Below are positions 44,332-52,705 of a DNA stretch of 64,000 nucleotides, one piece after another. The notes under the pieces are model-generated. The model was not told the origin of the DNA. It ran no database searches and worked only from the letters and a program-made list of their open reading frames with translations. Source of the stretch: Emticicia aquatilis (lineage in GTDB: Bacteria > Bacteroidota > Bacteroidia > Cytophagales > Spirosomataceae); NCBI RefSeq assembly GCF_014644295.1, contig NZ_BMKK01000003.1, forward strand, positions 496,001 through 560,000. Reading direction: 5' to 3'. A program made the position numbers and the translations under genes. Within the stretch, counting starts at the first letter, position 1. Every line of letters begins with the position of its first letter.

Positions 44332-44355
44332 AGCCACAATGAGTAACTGGTGGCT
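44332..44355 (-). other. Small hairpin after the 7TMR-DISM kinase gene
   Basis: AGCCAC (44332-44337) and GTGGCT (44350-44355) form a 6-bp stem 44 nt beyond the kinase stop codon. No strong T-run follows on the minus strand, so a terminator role is uncertain. Confidence 0.35.
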
Positions 44356-44398
44356 ATGAGTTGATAACTTGCAGGAAATGGCAGAAAATCGGTAAGGC

Positions 44399-46300
44399 TT
44401 ATTTCGGAATCGTGAGGATAACCTTTGTGCCGACTGGCTGATTTTTTGAATCGAATTTGTCCATTATTTGACAGCTAATATCCCAACCGTGAATTTTATT
44501 GAGGAGTTTCAATCGTTCATCATTGATTTTTAAACCCATTGATTGATGTCCGTCTGAATTGCTTTTTAGTTCGGCGGCACGATTTCGACCGATTCCGTTA
44601 TCATCAATCAGAATTTCTATGTTTTCTTCCAAATCTCTTACGATGAGCTGTAAAGTACCTTTTTCTTTCTTGTTGGTTAAGCCGTGCTTGATGGCGTTTT
44701 CTATATAAGGCTGGAGAAGCAATGCTGGAATCATTATGTTTTCTGTGTCAATTTCGGGCGAAATTTCAAAAATGAAGTCAAATTTTTTCTGAAAACGTAG
44801 CTGCTCTAGTTTCGTATAGAGTAAAATTGTGTCAAGCTCTTCTTTAAGCGTAACAACTTGCTCTTTTGATTTCTGCAAAATCGAACGAATTAGTGTCGAG
44901 AAATCGGTCAGATAATCGGCTGCTTCATCGGTTTTGTTTTTGATGATATAGCTCTTGATAGAATTAAGGCTATTGAACAAAAAATGTGGATTTATTTGCA
45001 AACGAAGCGTATTAAGTTCAGACAACGAAACGGCTTGTTCCAAATCGTTTTTCTGATGAATAACTTCGGTAGCTTTATAGGCCAAACCCATCGAGAAAAA
45101 TAAAATTTCGAGCAAAATACACGCATTAAAATATACATTTGGGTAGTGGTCGAGCAAATCAGAGCTTTGCGGAACCCAGTTCATCCAGCTCGAAATAAAC
45201 CCAAAAATGCCACCCAAAAGCAAAAAAGTACTACCAATTTTAACATATAAAGCCAATTTAGTTTTAATTTGATAAACATAAAACAACATCAACGCCCCAA
45301 AAACTGATAAGAAAACCTGTGTGAAAACACTGAGATAAATTTCCCAGTCGTATCGCTGCAAAATGAGTGTAAAAAGTAATTCCAGTACAATCAAAAAGCT
45401 AATACCTTTGAGGAAAAGGTTGCTCAGTTTGCCGATGCGTGAGTGGGTGCGTGCGTAAGCCAGAAATTCGGCAATAAATAAAAAGTAACATAGCTGAGTC
45501 ACGAGTACATAAAAGTTTTGTCGGAGTGAAATCAGCAACAAAGAAGAATATTTCAACAGGAAAAAGCCGTAAGAGGAGTGTTCAAACCCCCAAGCAACAA
45601 AGGCCGACATGGCAAAAAGGTAAAGCGAATAATACAAAATATAGCGTTGTCGGTTGAGTAAATATTGCAGGAATGTAAATAAAGCCAAAAACAATAAAAT
45701 TCCGAGAAGAGCATAATTGCTGCCAATTGCAAAACGGTTGTCGTAAAGGTCGCTTTCTTTCTTTTTGGCTTCCCATTCATAAGTAACTATCGTGGGCTGG
45801 ACTCGTATTTTTTTTAGCGAAAATTGGGTGATTTCTACATAAAAATCATAAGTGGCTTTGGGAGGAATAATGATAGGTAAATATTGTCCATCAAACCTGA
45901 AAGGACGTTGTTGGTCGGGTAGTAGTTTATCATTACTTGCTTGACTTACAAGTTTCTGATTATCAAACACATAGATGCTGGTTTGAAAGCTGCTCCCTGC
46001 CGAAAACAAAGCTTTTAAAGTATCAGTTTTTGAAGGGTTTCTTAGCTGAAATCGAAGCCAAACATTGGCTTTATATCTTGAAATATGATTAAAATCGGGT
46101 AGTTTCTTGAAGCCTTGAAATTGACTTTTTCGAATATCATTAATCGTTTTTTGCTTGGTTGAATCCAATAAAAAAAGCGTTTGGTCTGACAAATCAATGA
46201 TTTCTTTTCGCTGAAAACTGCTGTCAATTTCAATCGCTTTCTGAGCGAGTAAAGGCAAGCAAAAGCTCCAAAGCAGTAGTATGAAAATGCTTTTTTTCAT
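44399..46300 (-). CDS. 7TMR-DISM sensor histidine kinase (LytS-type catalytic part)
   Basis: A 633-residue kinase. After a signal peptide (ending LLAQK) comes a periplasmic 7TMR-DISM extracellular domain (~40-170; NVWLRFQLRNPSKTDTLKALFS). Seven hydrophobic spans follow (~195-400). The catalytic part is of the His_kinase/LytS type, with phospho-acceptor H439 in INPHFLFNSLNSIKSYI. The HATPase domain has the N-box-like PYIENAIKHGL and DDNGIGRNRA. The regulator gene overlaps its start by 4 nt (ATGA), so the pair is coupled. The DISM ectodomain suggests sensing of a carbohydrate or similar ligand. Confidence 0.93.
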   Translation of the reverse strand: MKKSIFILLLWSFCLPLLAQKAIEIDSSFQRKEIIDLSDQTLFLLDSTKQKTINDIRKSQFQGFKKLPDFNHISRYKANVWLRFQLRNPSKTDTLKALFSAGSSFQTSIYVFDNQKLVSQASNDKLLPDQQRPFRFDGQYLPIIIPPKATYDFYVEITQFSLKKIRVQPTIVTYEWEAKKKESDLYDNRFAIGSNYALLGILLFLALFTFLQYLLNRQRYILYYSLYLFAMSAFVAWGFEHSSYGFFLLKYSSLLLISLRQNFYVLVTQLCYFLFIAEFLAYARTHSRIGKLSNLFLKGISFLIVLELLFTLILQRYDWEIYLSVFTQVFLSVFGALMLFYVYQIKTKLALYVKIGSTFLLLGGIFGFISSWMNWVPQSSDLLDHYPNVYFNACILLEILFFSMGLAYKATEVIHQKNDLEQAVSLSELNTLRLQINPHFLFNSLNSIKSYIIKNKTDEAADYLTDFSTLIRSILQKSKEQVVTLKEELDTILLYTKLEQLRFQKKFDFIFEISPEIDTENIMIPALLLQPYIENAIKHGLTNKKEKGTLQLIVRDLEENIEILIDDNGIGRNRAAELKSNSDGHQSMGLKINDERLKLLNKIHGWDISCQIMDKFDSKNQPVGTKVILTIPK

Positions 46301-47049
46301 GCACCAAATTTTACCATGCTCATCAATTTGGTTTTGTTGGCTCTCGAAACCTGCAAGGTTGTTCCATCATTCAAAATCACCGAGCCTGTATCGCCCTTGA
46401 TGTATTTACGCACGTGTTCGAGATTCACCAAATACGAATTATGGATTCGAGCAAAAGTAGAGTCATTCAAGATGCCTTCAAACTCTTTGAGGGTTTTCGA
46501 AATCATTATTTTTTCTTGGTTTTGCAGCACAATCGTGGTGTAATTGCCATCAGCTTTAGCGTAGGTAATCTGCTGCATATTCACAAATTCCAAACCCTCG
46601 AAAGTTGGAATGGCCACTTGCTGCCGTTTCTGAATATCTTTTTGCATATTTGCCAGCAAAAGAGCAATGTTTTGCTTCATATTGATGTTTTTTTGCTTGC
46701 TTCTTATCTTTTCGGTGGCTCGCAAAAGGCTTTCTTTGGTAGTGGGTTTTACCAAATAATCAACGGCACAAAAATCAAATGCTTTAAGGGCAAAATTATC
46801 GTAGGCGGTTACAAAAACCACATCAAAGTCAATATTCGAGACTTGTTTCAGTAAATCGAAACCATTGAGAAGGGGCATTGAAATATCCAAAAAGAGGGCA
46901 TCAAAAGTATTTTGATTGATAAAATTTACGGCCTCAATCGGATTATCGAACTTTTGTAGAATCTGAAAATCGGGGCAGAAACGCTTCAATTCGGCCTCCA
47001 GAATATCCAAACACTCGGTTTCGTCATCTACTAAAATTACAGAAATCAT
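46297..47049 (-). CDS. LytTR response regulator, partner of the 7TMR-DISM kinase
   Basis: A 250-residue regulator. The receiver has D8/D9, phospho-acceptor D55 (LFLDISMP) and K101 (LVKP). The LytTR domain (~145-248) shows EFVNMQQITYAKADGNYTTIVL, then ARIHNSYLVNLEHV and LQVSRANK. The stop codon overlaps the kinase start. Its targets are not visible here; no CGTGAA-type repeats were seen next to it. Confidence 0.94.
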   Translation of the reverse strand: MISVILVDDETECLDILEAELKRFCPDFQILQKFDNPIEAVNFINQNTFDALFLDISMPLLNGFDLLKQVSNIDFDVVFVTAYDNFALKAFDFCAVDYLVKPTTKESLLRATEKIRSKQKNINMKQNIALLLANMQKDIQKRQQVAIPTFEGLEFVNMQQITYAKADGNYTTIVLQNQEKIMISKTLKEFEGILNDSTFARIHNSYLVNLEHVRKYIKGDTGSVILNDGTTLQVSRANKTKLMSMVKFGA

Positions 47050-47121
47050 TGCTTTTAGAAATAGGTTTTAATCCAAATTTATTGTTTTTTCCTATCTTAA
47101 GCAATTGATTATCGGTAAAAA

Positions 47122-47772
47122 CTAAAAATACTTGCTGGTAATTTCGGGGTGCGGAAATTCCATTTCAAAATCGCTAACGGCCAAGATAGATAAAGGTTTT
47201 AGCTGCGAAATAGGCGGGAAGTATGATGAATCAACTTCAATATTGAGCAATTTGGTAAAGGATGCTTTGCCTTTGGCGGGTGAATTGGTTATCAATAAAT
47301 CATTGCCAAGTTTTTGGGCAAGTTTCAGTGGGAAAAATTTAGTAGTAATCGGAAATTTGAACGAACGTTTGTGAAGATGAACTTTGAAGAAGGTTTTTCC
47401 AGCAATCATTACTTCTACAACTTCTTCTTTTTCGCTCAATTTAGAGATTCTAAAATCGGCTAATTCCTTCGGAATTCCCCAGTTGGCAATGCCATTTTCT
47501 ACACTTTCTTGGCTCGAAACATAGATTTTTGAAATCGAGAAAATCTTCTTCTTATCAAAATTCAATCTCCCTGGTACAAACAAAAGTTCGTGATATGGCC
47601 CAACGTCTGAAGTTGCATAATCAACCAACATAACTGTACCTACAAAATCGCCATTGAATCTATCAGCTTGATAATCAGCCAGAAAGCCAAGTTTTTTAAC
47701 AAACGATTTCGGGAAATGATAAAGAAAAATGTATCCATTACCCTTGAGTTTCCACGGTGGCGGTGCTTGCAT
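47122..47772 (-). CDS. Acetoacetate-decarboxylase-superfamily protein
   Basis: A 216-residue protein with the beta-cone pattern of the acetoacetate decarboxylase family: VGPYHELLFVPGRL (~68-81), SVENGIANWGIPKELADF (~103-120) and a C-terminal FPPISQLKP. The Lys in GIPKELA lies in the region where the Schiff-base lysine of true decarboxylases is found, but an exact match was not proven. Members without full active sites are common. It has no signal peptide. It is 74 bp before the FMN reductase gene in transcription terms reversed (the reductase lies upstream), so the two may be one unit. Confidence 0.75.
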   Translation of the reverse strand: MQAPPPWKLKGNGYIFLYHFPKSFVKKLGFLADYQADRFNGDFVGTVMLVDYATSDVGPYHELLFVPGRLNFDKKKIFSISKIYVSSQESVENGIANWGIPKELADFRISKLSEKEEVVEVMIAGKTFFKVHLHKRSFKFPITTKFFPLKLAQKLGNDLLITNSPAKGKASFTKLLNIEVDSSYFPPISQLKPLSILAVSDFEMEFPHPEITSKYF

Positions 47773-47846
47773 GTTTTGTTATCAATTATTGGTTGATTGG
47801 TTACTGGTTTTGACTGCCTACTGAGAATCGCCCATTGCTCACTATT

Positions 47847-48371
47847 TCAAAACGCTATCAAAGCCTTAGCTTGTTTTTCGAGAAAATTCCGATAGACCTC
47901 AAACGTAAATTCTTCGCCGTTAAAATGAGCTTTCATGTTGCCAAATTTCATGCGTAAACCCATTACGTCAGTTCCCATATAGCTCAAAATATCATTCAAA
48001 TGTCCGAGTCCAACGGCATTTCCCAACATTCCTGCCGAGATTCCGACCAAAGCTGCTTTTTTGTTATTGAAACTATCGGGGTATCGTAAACCATCAAAGA
48101 AAGTTTTCAAAACCCCAGGAAACGAACCGTTGTATTCGGGTACAATAAATACAAATTTTTTGGTTTCATCAACTATTTTTTGAAACTCATTAAAAGCCTC
48201 GTTTTTACCTGAATTGTGGTACAGAGCCGAAAAAGCAAAATCGGCTGGGAGTTCTGCCAAATCAATAATCTGACTTTCTTGACCGAGCGATTTTAAAAGA
48301 TTTTGGTAATTGATTCCTACTTTTTTTGAAAGTGAATGTTGACGGTTAGTACCTATTATAATGCCAATCAT
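47847..48371 (-). CDS. NAD(P)H-dependent FMN reductase-like flavoprotein
   Basis: A 174-residue flavodoxin-fold protein of the NADPH-dependent FMN reductase family. It has the N-terminal phosphate loop GTNRQHSLSKKVG (~7-19), PEYNGSFPGVLKTFFDGL (~98-115, the family-typical PEYN motif) and a glycine-rich GISAGMLGNAVGLGHL (~129-144). It should transfer hydride from NAD(P)H through bound FMN to quinones or similar acceptors in the cytoplasm. Transcription is towards the ADC-like gene 74 bp downstream. Confidence 0.9.
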   Translation of the reverse strand: MIGIIIGTNRQHSLSKKVGINYQNLLKSLGQESQIIDLAELPADFAFSALYHNSGKNEAFNEFQKIVDETKKFVFIVPEYNGSFPGVLKTFFDGLRYPDSFNNKKAALVGISAGMLGNAVGLGHLNDILSYMGTDVMGLRMKFGNMKAHFNGEEFTFEVYRNFLEKQAKALIAF

Positions 48372-48426
48372 GCTACTATTTTCTATGGTTTAATTAATTT
48401 TTATTGGTTGTTTTTGTTAGTGAATG

Positions 48427-48500
48427 ACCTCACCCAACCCTCTCCTCGTAGGAGAGGGCTTTACTCCCTTCTCCTCAAGGAGAAGGGCTGGGGATGAGGT
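48427..48500. repeat. REP-like cloverleaf element
   Basis: An outer stem (ACCTCACCC at 48427-48435 with GGGATGAGGT at 48491-48500) encloses two strong hairpins. These are CCCTCTCCT/AGGAGAGGG (48438-48458) and CCCTTCTCCT/AGGAGAAGGG (48466-48487). The GC-rich, symmetric build differs sharply from the AT-rich surroundings and looks like a mobile or REP-type palindromic repeat in the divergent intergenic region. Confidence 0.8.
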
Positions 48501-48603
48501 ACTTAAAGCACAGATTTTCCTCTACCCCACAGTTTAGCTAACAAAAAAAACGATAAAATGTTCACCTTCCGAGAAAATCCCAACGCTCAATTCGCAAATC
48601 TCG

Positions 48604-48611
48604 TATCTTTG
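48604..48611 (+). promoter_or_regulatory. -7 element upstream of the DUF3817 gene
   Basis: TATCTTTG fits TAnnTTTG and lies 18 bp before the ATG at 48629. No clear -33 TTG was seen. Confidence 0.45.
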
Positions 48612-48628
48612 TCAAAAACCAAAGATTT

Positions 48629-48913
48629 ATGTTTAAAACCACCTTAGATAAATTCAGAGTCGTAGCCTTTTTAGAAGGTTGTTCGTTTATACTTTTCGGA
48701 ATCACGATGCCACTCAAATATATGTTGGGTTTTCCGAAACCAAACTATTTTGTGGGTATGGCTCACGGTGTGCTTTTCATAGCCTATGTTGTGCTTTTAA
48801 CTATGGTGGTTATTCAATACAAATGGTCGTTGAAAAAAGCTGTTTTGGCATTTTTGGCCTCATTTGTGCCTTTTGGTACATTTTATGCCGATAAAAAACT
48901 ATTCAGAGAATAA
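48629..48913 (+). CDS. DUF3817-family small membrane protein
   Basis: A 94-residue protein with three hydrophobic spans (~12-32, 42-64 and 70-88). It has the DUF3817 features FRVVAFLEGCSFILF near the start, a central GMAHGVLFIAYVVLL, and the ending FASFVPFGTFYADKKL. It should sit in the inner membrane. The family has no known function. The LytS-type kinase gene follows 88 bp downstream on the same strand. Confidence 0.88.
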   Translation: MFKTTLDKFRVVAFLEGCSFILFGITMPLKYMLGFPKPNYFVGMAHGVLFIAYVVLLTMVVIQYKWSLKKAVLAFLASFVPFGTFYADKKLFRE

Positions 48914-49001
48914 ATATTCTCCGACAAAAAAGCAGTCTTCTCCTCAATATTTGCCAAATTCTCGTCTGAAATCTTTTAATTTACATCCAAATTAAAGACA
49001 G

Positions 49002-50096
49002 ATGAAAGACCAAACTCGCCAAATATTGATTCACGTAATAGCCATCATTGGCTTTTTATCATTGGCGTTTATTCCATTTTTTCAAGGGAAATCCAATGAG
49101 CTTTTCAACCCTTTGGCAGGGCGAGAGTTTTTGGGTTATGGCTTGCTGATTCTCATTTTTTACTTCAATTACTATATTCTCGTTCCAAGATTATATTTTT
49201 CAAAAAGATACGTTCTTTACTTTTTCGCCATCGTTTTAGTCTATTTGGCATTTAGGCGGTCGGGGAGTTTTATCATTGGGCAAAATGAATTTTTGAATCG
49301 TTCGCCGCATCAGATGGTTGGTAAATCAATGCCACCTCCGCCACCAATGTTTAAGTCTGGCGAAAGACCTTCTCCACCACCTTACGGAAAGCCCCCTCAT
49401 AATCAACCCGAAGGAGATGTATTTATTGATGTCAACCAAAAAATATTTCCGTTTTTGGTGGTAATTTTTTTCTCATTGATTTTGCGAGTAAGCAGCCGTT
49501 GGCGAGAAACCGAACGTGAAAAAATGAACGCCGAATTATCTTATCTAAAGGCACAAATCAATCCACATTTTTTGTTCAATACGCTCAATAGTATTTATTC
49601 GTTGGCCATCATGAAATCCGACGAAACGCCTACGGCAGTTGTGAAACTTTCGGGCATGATGCGGTACGTTTTGAGCGAAGCCACGACTGATTCTGTCTCG
49701 CTCGAAAAAGAAATTATTTATATAAAAAACTACATAGATTTACAGAAAATTCGCTTTGGAGAATCAATTTCGCTCGATTTTTCGATAAATGGTACGACCA
49801 ATGGCAAACAAATTGCTCCATTGATTTTGATTTCATTTATAGAAAATGCTTTCAAGCATGGCATCAATGCCGAAGAAGATTCGGTCATAAAAATAAAGAT
49901 AAATATTATTGACGAAGAGTTGTTTTTGAATGTGTTTAATAAGAAAGTAGCGGTACATATTTCGGAAGAAAACAAAAGTGGTTTAGGCGTAGAAAACACA
50001 CGTAATCGCCTCGAATTACTCTATCCGAAAAGACATAAATTATCAATTTTCGATACAGAAAAAGATTATTTGGTAGAACTTTCTATTGTTTTGTAA
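49002..50096 (+). CDS. LytS-type sensor histidine kinase
   Basis: A 364-residue kinase with four hydrophobic spans (~8-27, 42-60, 68-86 and ~146-165). An unusual Pro-rich linker lies between spans three and four (~104-135, PPPPPMF, PSPPPYGKPPHN). The His_kinase domain has H189 in INPHFLFNTLNSIYSL, and the HATPase domain has FIENAFKHGI and SGLGVENTRNRL. No ectodomain is present, so it probably senses something in or near the membrane. The LytTR partner gene is 110 bp downstream, separated by a long perfect inverted repeat. Confidence 0.92.
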   Translation: MKDQTRQILIHVIAIIGFLSLAFIPFFQGKSNELFNPLAGREFLGYGLLILIFYFNYYILVPRLYFSKRYVLYFFAIVLVYLAFRRSGSFIIGQNEFLNRSPHQMVGKSMPPPPPMFKSGERPSPPPYGKPPHNQPEGDVFIDVNQKIFPFLVVIFFSLILRVSSRWRETEREKMNAELSYLKAQINPHFLFNTLNSIYSLAIMKSDETPTAVVKLSGMMRYVLSEATTDSVSLEKEIIYIKNYIDLQKIRFGESISLDFSINGTTNGKQIAPLILISFIENAFKHGINAEEDSVIKIKINIIDEELFLNVFNKKVAVHISEENKSGLGVENTRNRLELLYPKRHKLSIFDTEKDYLVELSIVL

Positions 50097-50100
50097 GCGT

Positions 50101-50192
50101 TCGTGGCACGCTGTGCGTGGCACGGATAAAGTTTGTATCTTCTATTTTAATGAATTCATTTTTTTATCCGTGCCACGCACAGCGTGCCACGA
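50101..50192. repeat. 30-bp perfect inverted repeat between kinase and regulator genes
   Basis: The arms at 50101-50130 and 50163-50192 are exact inverse complements over 30 bp around a 32-nt AT-rich loop. Each arm contains two direct copies of CGTGGCACG-like sequence separated by CTGTG. The repeat starts 4 nt after the kinase stop codon and ends 14 nt before the regulator start codon. Confidence 0.95.
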
Positions 50193-50206
50193 GAAATGTA
50201 TAATCA

Positions 50207-50899
50207 ATGATAAAAGCCATTGCCATCGACGACGAACTTCTTGCTTTGAAAGTGATAGAAAGTTTCTGTGCGAAAGTTGATTTTATCAACTTAGAAAAGA
50301 CCTTTCATAAGCCCAAAGAAGCCCTCAGATATTTGGAGGAATATCCAGTTGATTTACTTTTTCTGGACATTAATATGCCATCCATGACGGGCATTGAGTT
50401 GTTTCGCAGTGTTACACAAAGTACGATGGTTATTTTCACGACTGCGTATAGCGAATATGCTGTTGAAGGTTTTAATCTGAATGCGATTGATTATCTGCTA
50501 AAACCATTTACATTCGAGCGTTTCCTGCAAGGTGCCAACAAAGCCCACGAGCATTTCAAGATTCAGCAACCAAACGATGCCGAAACACCGTCTTATTTAT
50601 ACATAAGAGCAGATTATCGTTTGCATAAAATTCCGCTGACTGATATTCTATTTATTGAAGGGTTAGATGATTATTTAAAAATTCATATTGTTGGAACAAA
50701 ACCAATTGTAGCTCGAATGACCATGAAAAATATGCTTGAAAAACTTCCTGCAAAAGATTTCATGCGAGTGCATCGGTCTTTCATAGTGCCTTTTAGTCGA
50801 ATAGAAAATGTACGAAACAAAATCATTACAATTGGCGAAGAAGAAATTCCGATTGGTGTTAGTTACGAAAAGACTTTCTTTGAAAATTTTGGAAAATAA
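50207..50899 (+). CDS. LytTR response regulator, partner of the LytS-type kinase
   Basis: A 230-residue regulator. The receiver has D8/D9, phospho-acceptor D54 (LFLDINMP) and K99 (LLKP). The LytTR domain (~128-228) shows YLYIRADYRLHKIPLTDILF, then MRVHRSFIVPFSRI and IPIGVSYE. Most LytTR regulators have SR/SK at the end; here it is SYE. It is almost certainly the partner of the kinase just upstream despite the inserted palindrome. Confidence 0.93.
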   Translation: MIKAIAIDDELLALKVIESFCAKVDFINLEKTFHKPKEALRYLEEYPVDLLFLDINMPSMTGIELFRSVTQSTMVIFTTAYSEYAVEGFNLNAIDYLLKPFTFERFLQGANKAHEHFKIQQPNDAETPSYLYIRADYRLHKIPLTDILFIEGLDDYLKIHIVGTKPIVARMTMKNMLEKLPAKDFMRVHRSFIVPFSRIENVRNKIITIGEEEIPIGVSYEKTFFENFGK

Positions 50900-50900
50900 T

Positions 50901-51007
50901 GTAGGACAGATTTCTAACCTGTCAAAAGATACGAATTTGCTTTGCGAATAGAATTCTTCATATTTTTTACATCCTTACAGATTTGACAAGTTGAAAACTT
51001 GTCTTAC
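50901..51007. repeat. Pair of inverted GTAGGACAG...CTGTC / GACAAGTT...AACTTGTC elements
   Basis: Unit one (50901-50926) has the internal palindrome GACAG...CTGTC. Unit two (50982-51007) has GACAAGTT...AACTTGTC and is an imperfect inverted copy of unit one. Together they fill the gap between the LytTR gene and the pirin-like gene. Unit two ends 6 nt before the ATG at 51014. A similar unit lies at the start of tamB (57934-57957). Confidence 0.75.
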
Positions 51008-51013
51008 TATGCT

Positions 51014-51703
51014 ATGACACAAAACGAAGCAAAAATATTTCTTTCAGCCCAAAGAGGCAAAACCGAGTTGTCTTGGTTTCGGAGTTTTCATTCGTTCAAT
51101 TTTGGTAATTTCCAAGACCCAAATAAAGAGCATATCGGAAAACTAAGAGTTTTCAATGATAGTACCTTGGCGGCTGGTTGTGGCATGAAAATGCAAGTAG
51201 AAAAACCAACCGAAGTCTTGATTTTACCCTTGGTTGGTGGCATCGAATTTAAGAATAGTGCGGGCTATCATGATTTTTTGGAGGCAGGGAAAGTACAAGT
51301 TTTTTCGGCCGATGCAGGCATGGAATATGAAGTACTAAATCCTTACGAAAACGAACTAATAAATTACCTTGAAATTTGGATTGAGAAAGAAAATTCCGTC
51401 AGACCATCAACGATTTCGGTTGATATTGACATCGAAAAACGCAATGAACTCCTACCGATTTTTTCATCAGTTCATAATGATGCTTTTGGCTATTTTGGGA
51501 AATACAATGGCCGAGAAGAAGGTGTTTTTCAAGTGAAAAATACTGGTAATTGCCTTTATGTCTTTGTGATTGAAGGAGCGTTTGAAGTCGATAATAAACT
51601 CATGGAAGCCCGTGATGGTTTAGCCATTTGGAATGCTGATGAGATTGAGTTTGAAGCACTTTCAAACGATGCCATGCTTTTGATTTTTGAGATACCCGCT
51701 TAG
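51014..51703 (+). CDS. Pirin-like bicupin protein lacking the usual metal ligands
   Basis: From the ATG at 51014 this is a 229-residue protein. A TTG 15 bp upstream lies inside the palindromic repeat and is an unlikely start. The N-terminal cupin keeps the pirin-family order SWFRSFHSFNFGNFQDP, then GKLRVFNDSTLAAGCGM. Where pirins normally have HPHxxMEI metal ligands, this protein reads KMQVEKPTEVLI, so the usual His/Glu metal site looks absent. The C-terminal half is a second cupin-like barrel (~150-229). It is probably cytoplasmic and without quercetinase-type activity. Function unknown. Confidence 0.8.
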   Translation: MTQNEAKIFLSAQRGKTELSWFRSFHSFNFGNFQDPNKEHIGKLRVFNDSTLAAGCGMKMQVEKPTEVLILPLVGGIEFKNSAGYHDFLEAGKVQVFSADAGMEYEVLNPYENELINYLEIWIEKENSVRPSTISVDIDIEKRNELLPIFSSVHNDAFGYFGKYNGREEGVFQVKNTGNCLYVFVIEGAFEVDNKLMEARDGLAIWNADEIEFEALSNDAMLLIFEIPA

Positions 51704-51853
51704 TTTACCGCAGAAATTCCCCTCTTTACCTCAAACTACGACTTTCAAACAACTTTAGTTCGCCCGCCAGCGTCTTTAAGATACAAAGGCAGTTTTCTAA
51801 TACAAAGATTTGGCGTGTTCGCTCAAAACATTACCTAATAAAATTCTAACAAA

Positions 51854-52594
51854 ATGAAAAGAGAAGATTTTATCAAAAGAGGCTTAGGCTCATTGAGCTT
51901 ATTTGCGGTTATTCCAGCATTGAGTTCTTGCACAAAAGATGAGGTTGTAGCTGATACCACAACAAGTAGTTCTTCAACAACAATTACTTCTGACCCGACT
52001 ACAACACCTTCGAGTTGCTCAGTGACAAACTCAGAAACTGAAGGGCCTTTTCCGACAAAATCACCAGCAACACTTGTTACAAATAATATTGTTTCGGATA
52101 GAAAAGGTACACCTTTGACCATTAAAGTATATATCCGAAATGTCAATGCCAGTTGTGCTGTGATTAAAGATGCCATTGTGGATATTTGGCATTGCGATGC
52201 GGCAGGACTTTATTCAGAGTATGGTGGAACTGGTATGCAAAGTGTAGATATGACTGCCGTGCATTTCTTGCGTGGTCGCCAAACAACCGACACCAATGGT
52301 ATGGCCGCTTGGACGAGTATTTATCCGGGTTGGTATTCGGGTAGAGCTCCGCATATTCACGTACACGTGTACAATAGTGCGGGTAAATCTTTGCTTGTTA
52401 CTCAAATTGCATTCCCTGAAGATGTAAGTAAAGTAGTTTATGCACAAGGCGTGTATGCAAGTCACGGCCAAGCTGATACTACCAATGCCCGAGATAATGT
52501 ATTTAGTGATGGAACATCCAACGAGATGTCTTCTGTAACAGGTAGTGTTTCGGCAGGTTATGTACTTACGCACACGATTTACGTAAAAGCTTGA
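51854..52594 (+). CDS. Intradiol ring-cleavage dioxygenase-like lipoprotein
   Basis: A 246-residue protein with a leader that has a Tat-like start (KREDFIKRGLGSLSLF) and a lipobox Cys (C26 in LSSC). A Ser/Thr-rich linker follows (~34-55). The catalytic domain matches protocatechuate/catechol intradiol dioxygenases: TEGPF (62-66), VDIWHCDAAGLY (Y120), RGRQTTDTNG, and IYPGWYSGRAPHIHV with Y147, H157 and H159. Y120, Y147, H157 and H159 are the likely Fe(III) ligands. An exported, lipid-anchored form suggests action on aromatic compounds outside the cytoplasm. No catabolic pathway genes are adjacent. The Tat-like leader would fit export of a folded metalloprotein. Confidence 0.9.
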   Translation: MKREDFIKRGLGSLSLFAVIPALSSCTKDEVVADTTTSSSSTTITSDPTTTPSSCSVTNSETEGPFPTKSPATLVTNNIVSDRKGTPLTIKVYIRNVNASCAVIKDAIVDIWHCDAAGLYSEYGGTGMQSVDMTAVHFLRGRQTTDTNGMAAWTSIYPGWYSGRAPHIHVHVYNSAGKSLLVTQIAFPEDVSKVVYAQGVYASHGQADTTNARDNVFSDGTSNEMSSVTGSVSAGYVLTHTIYVKA

Positions 52595-52705
52595 TTTGAT
52601 TAGTAATAAAGAGTTGAGAATGATGGGGAAATTATTTCTTCATCATTTCTTTTATAATTACACCTTAAAGTAGAAACCAGTTTCTTAATAACTGATAAAC
52701 AAACA

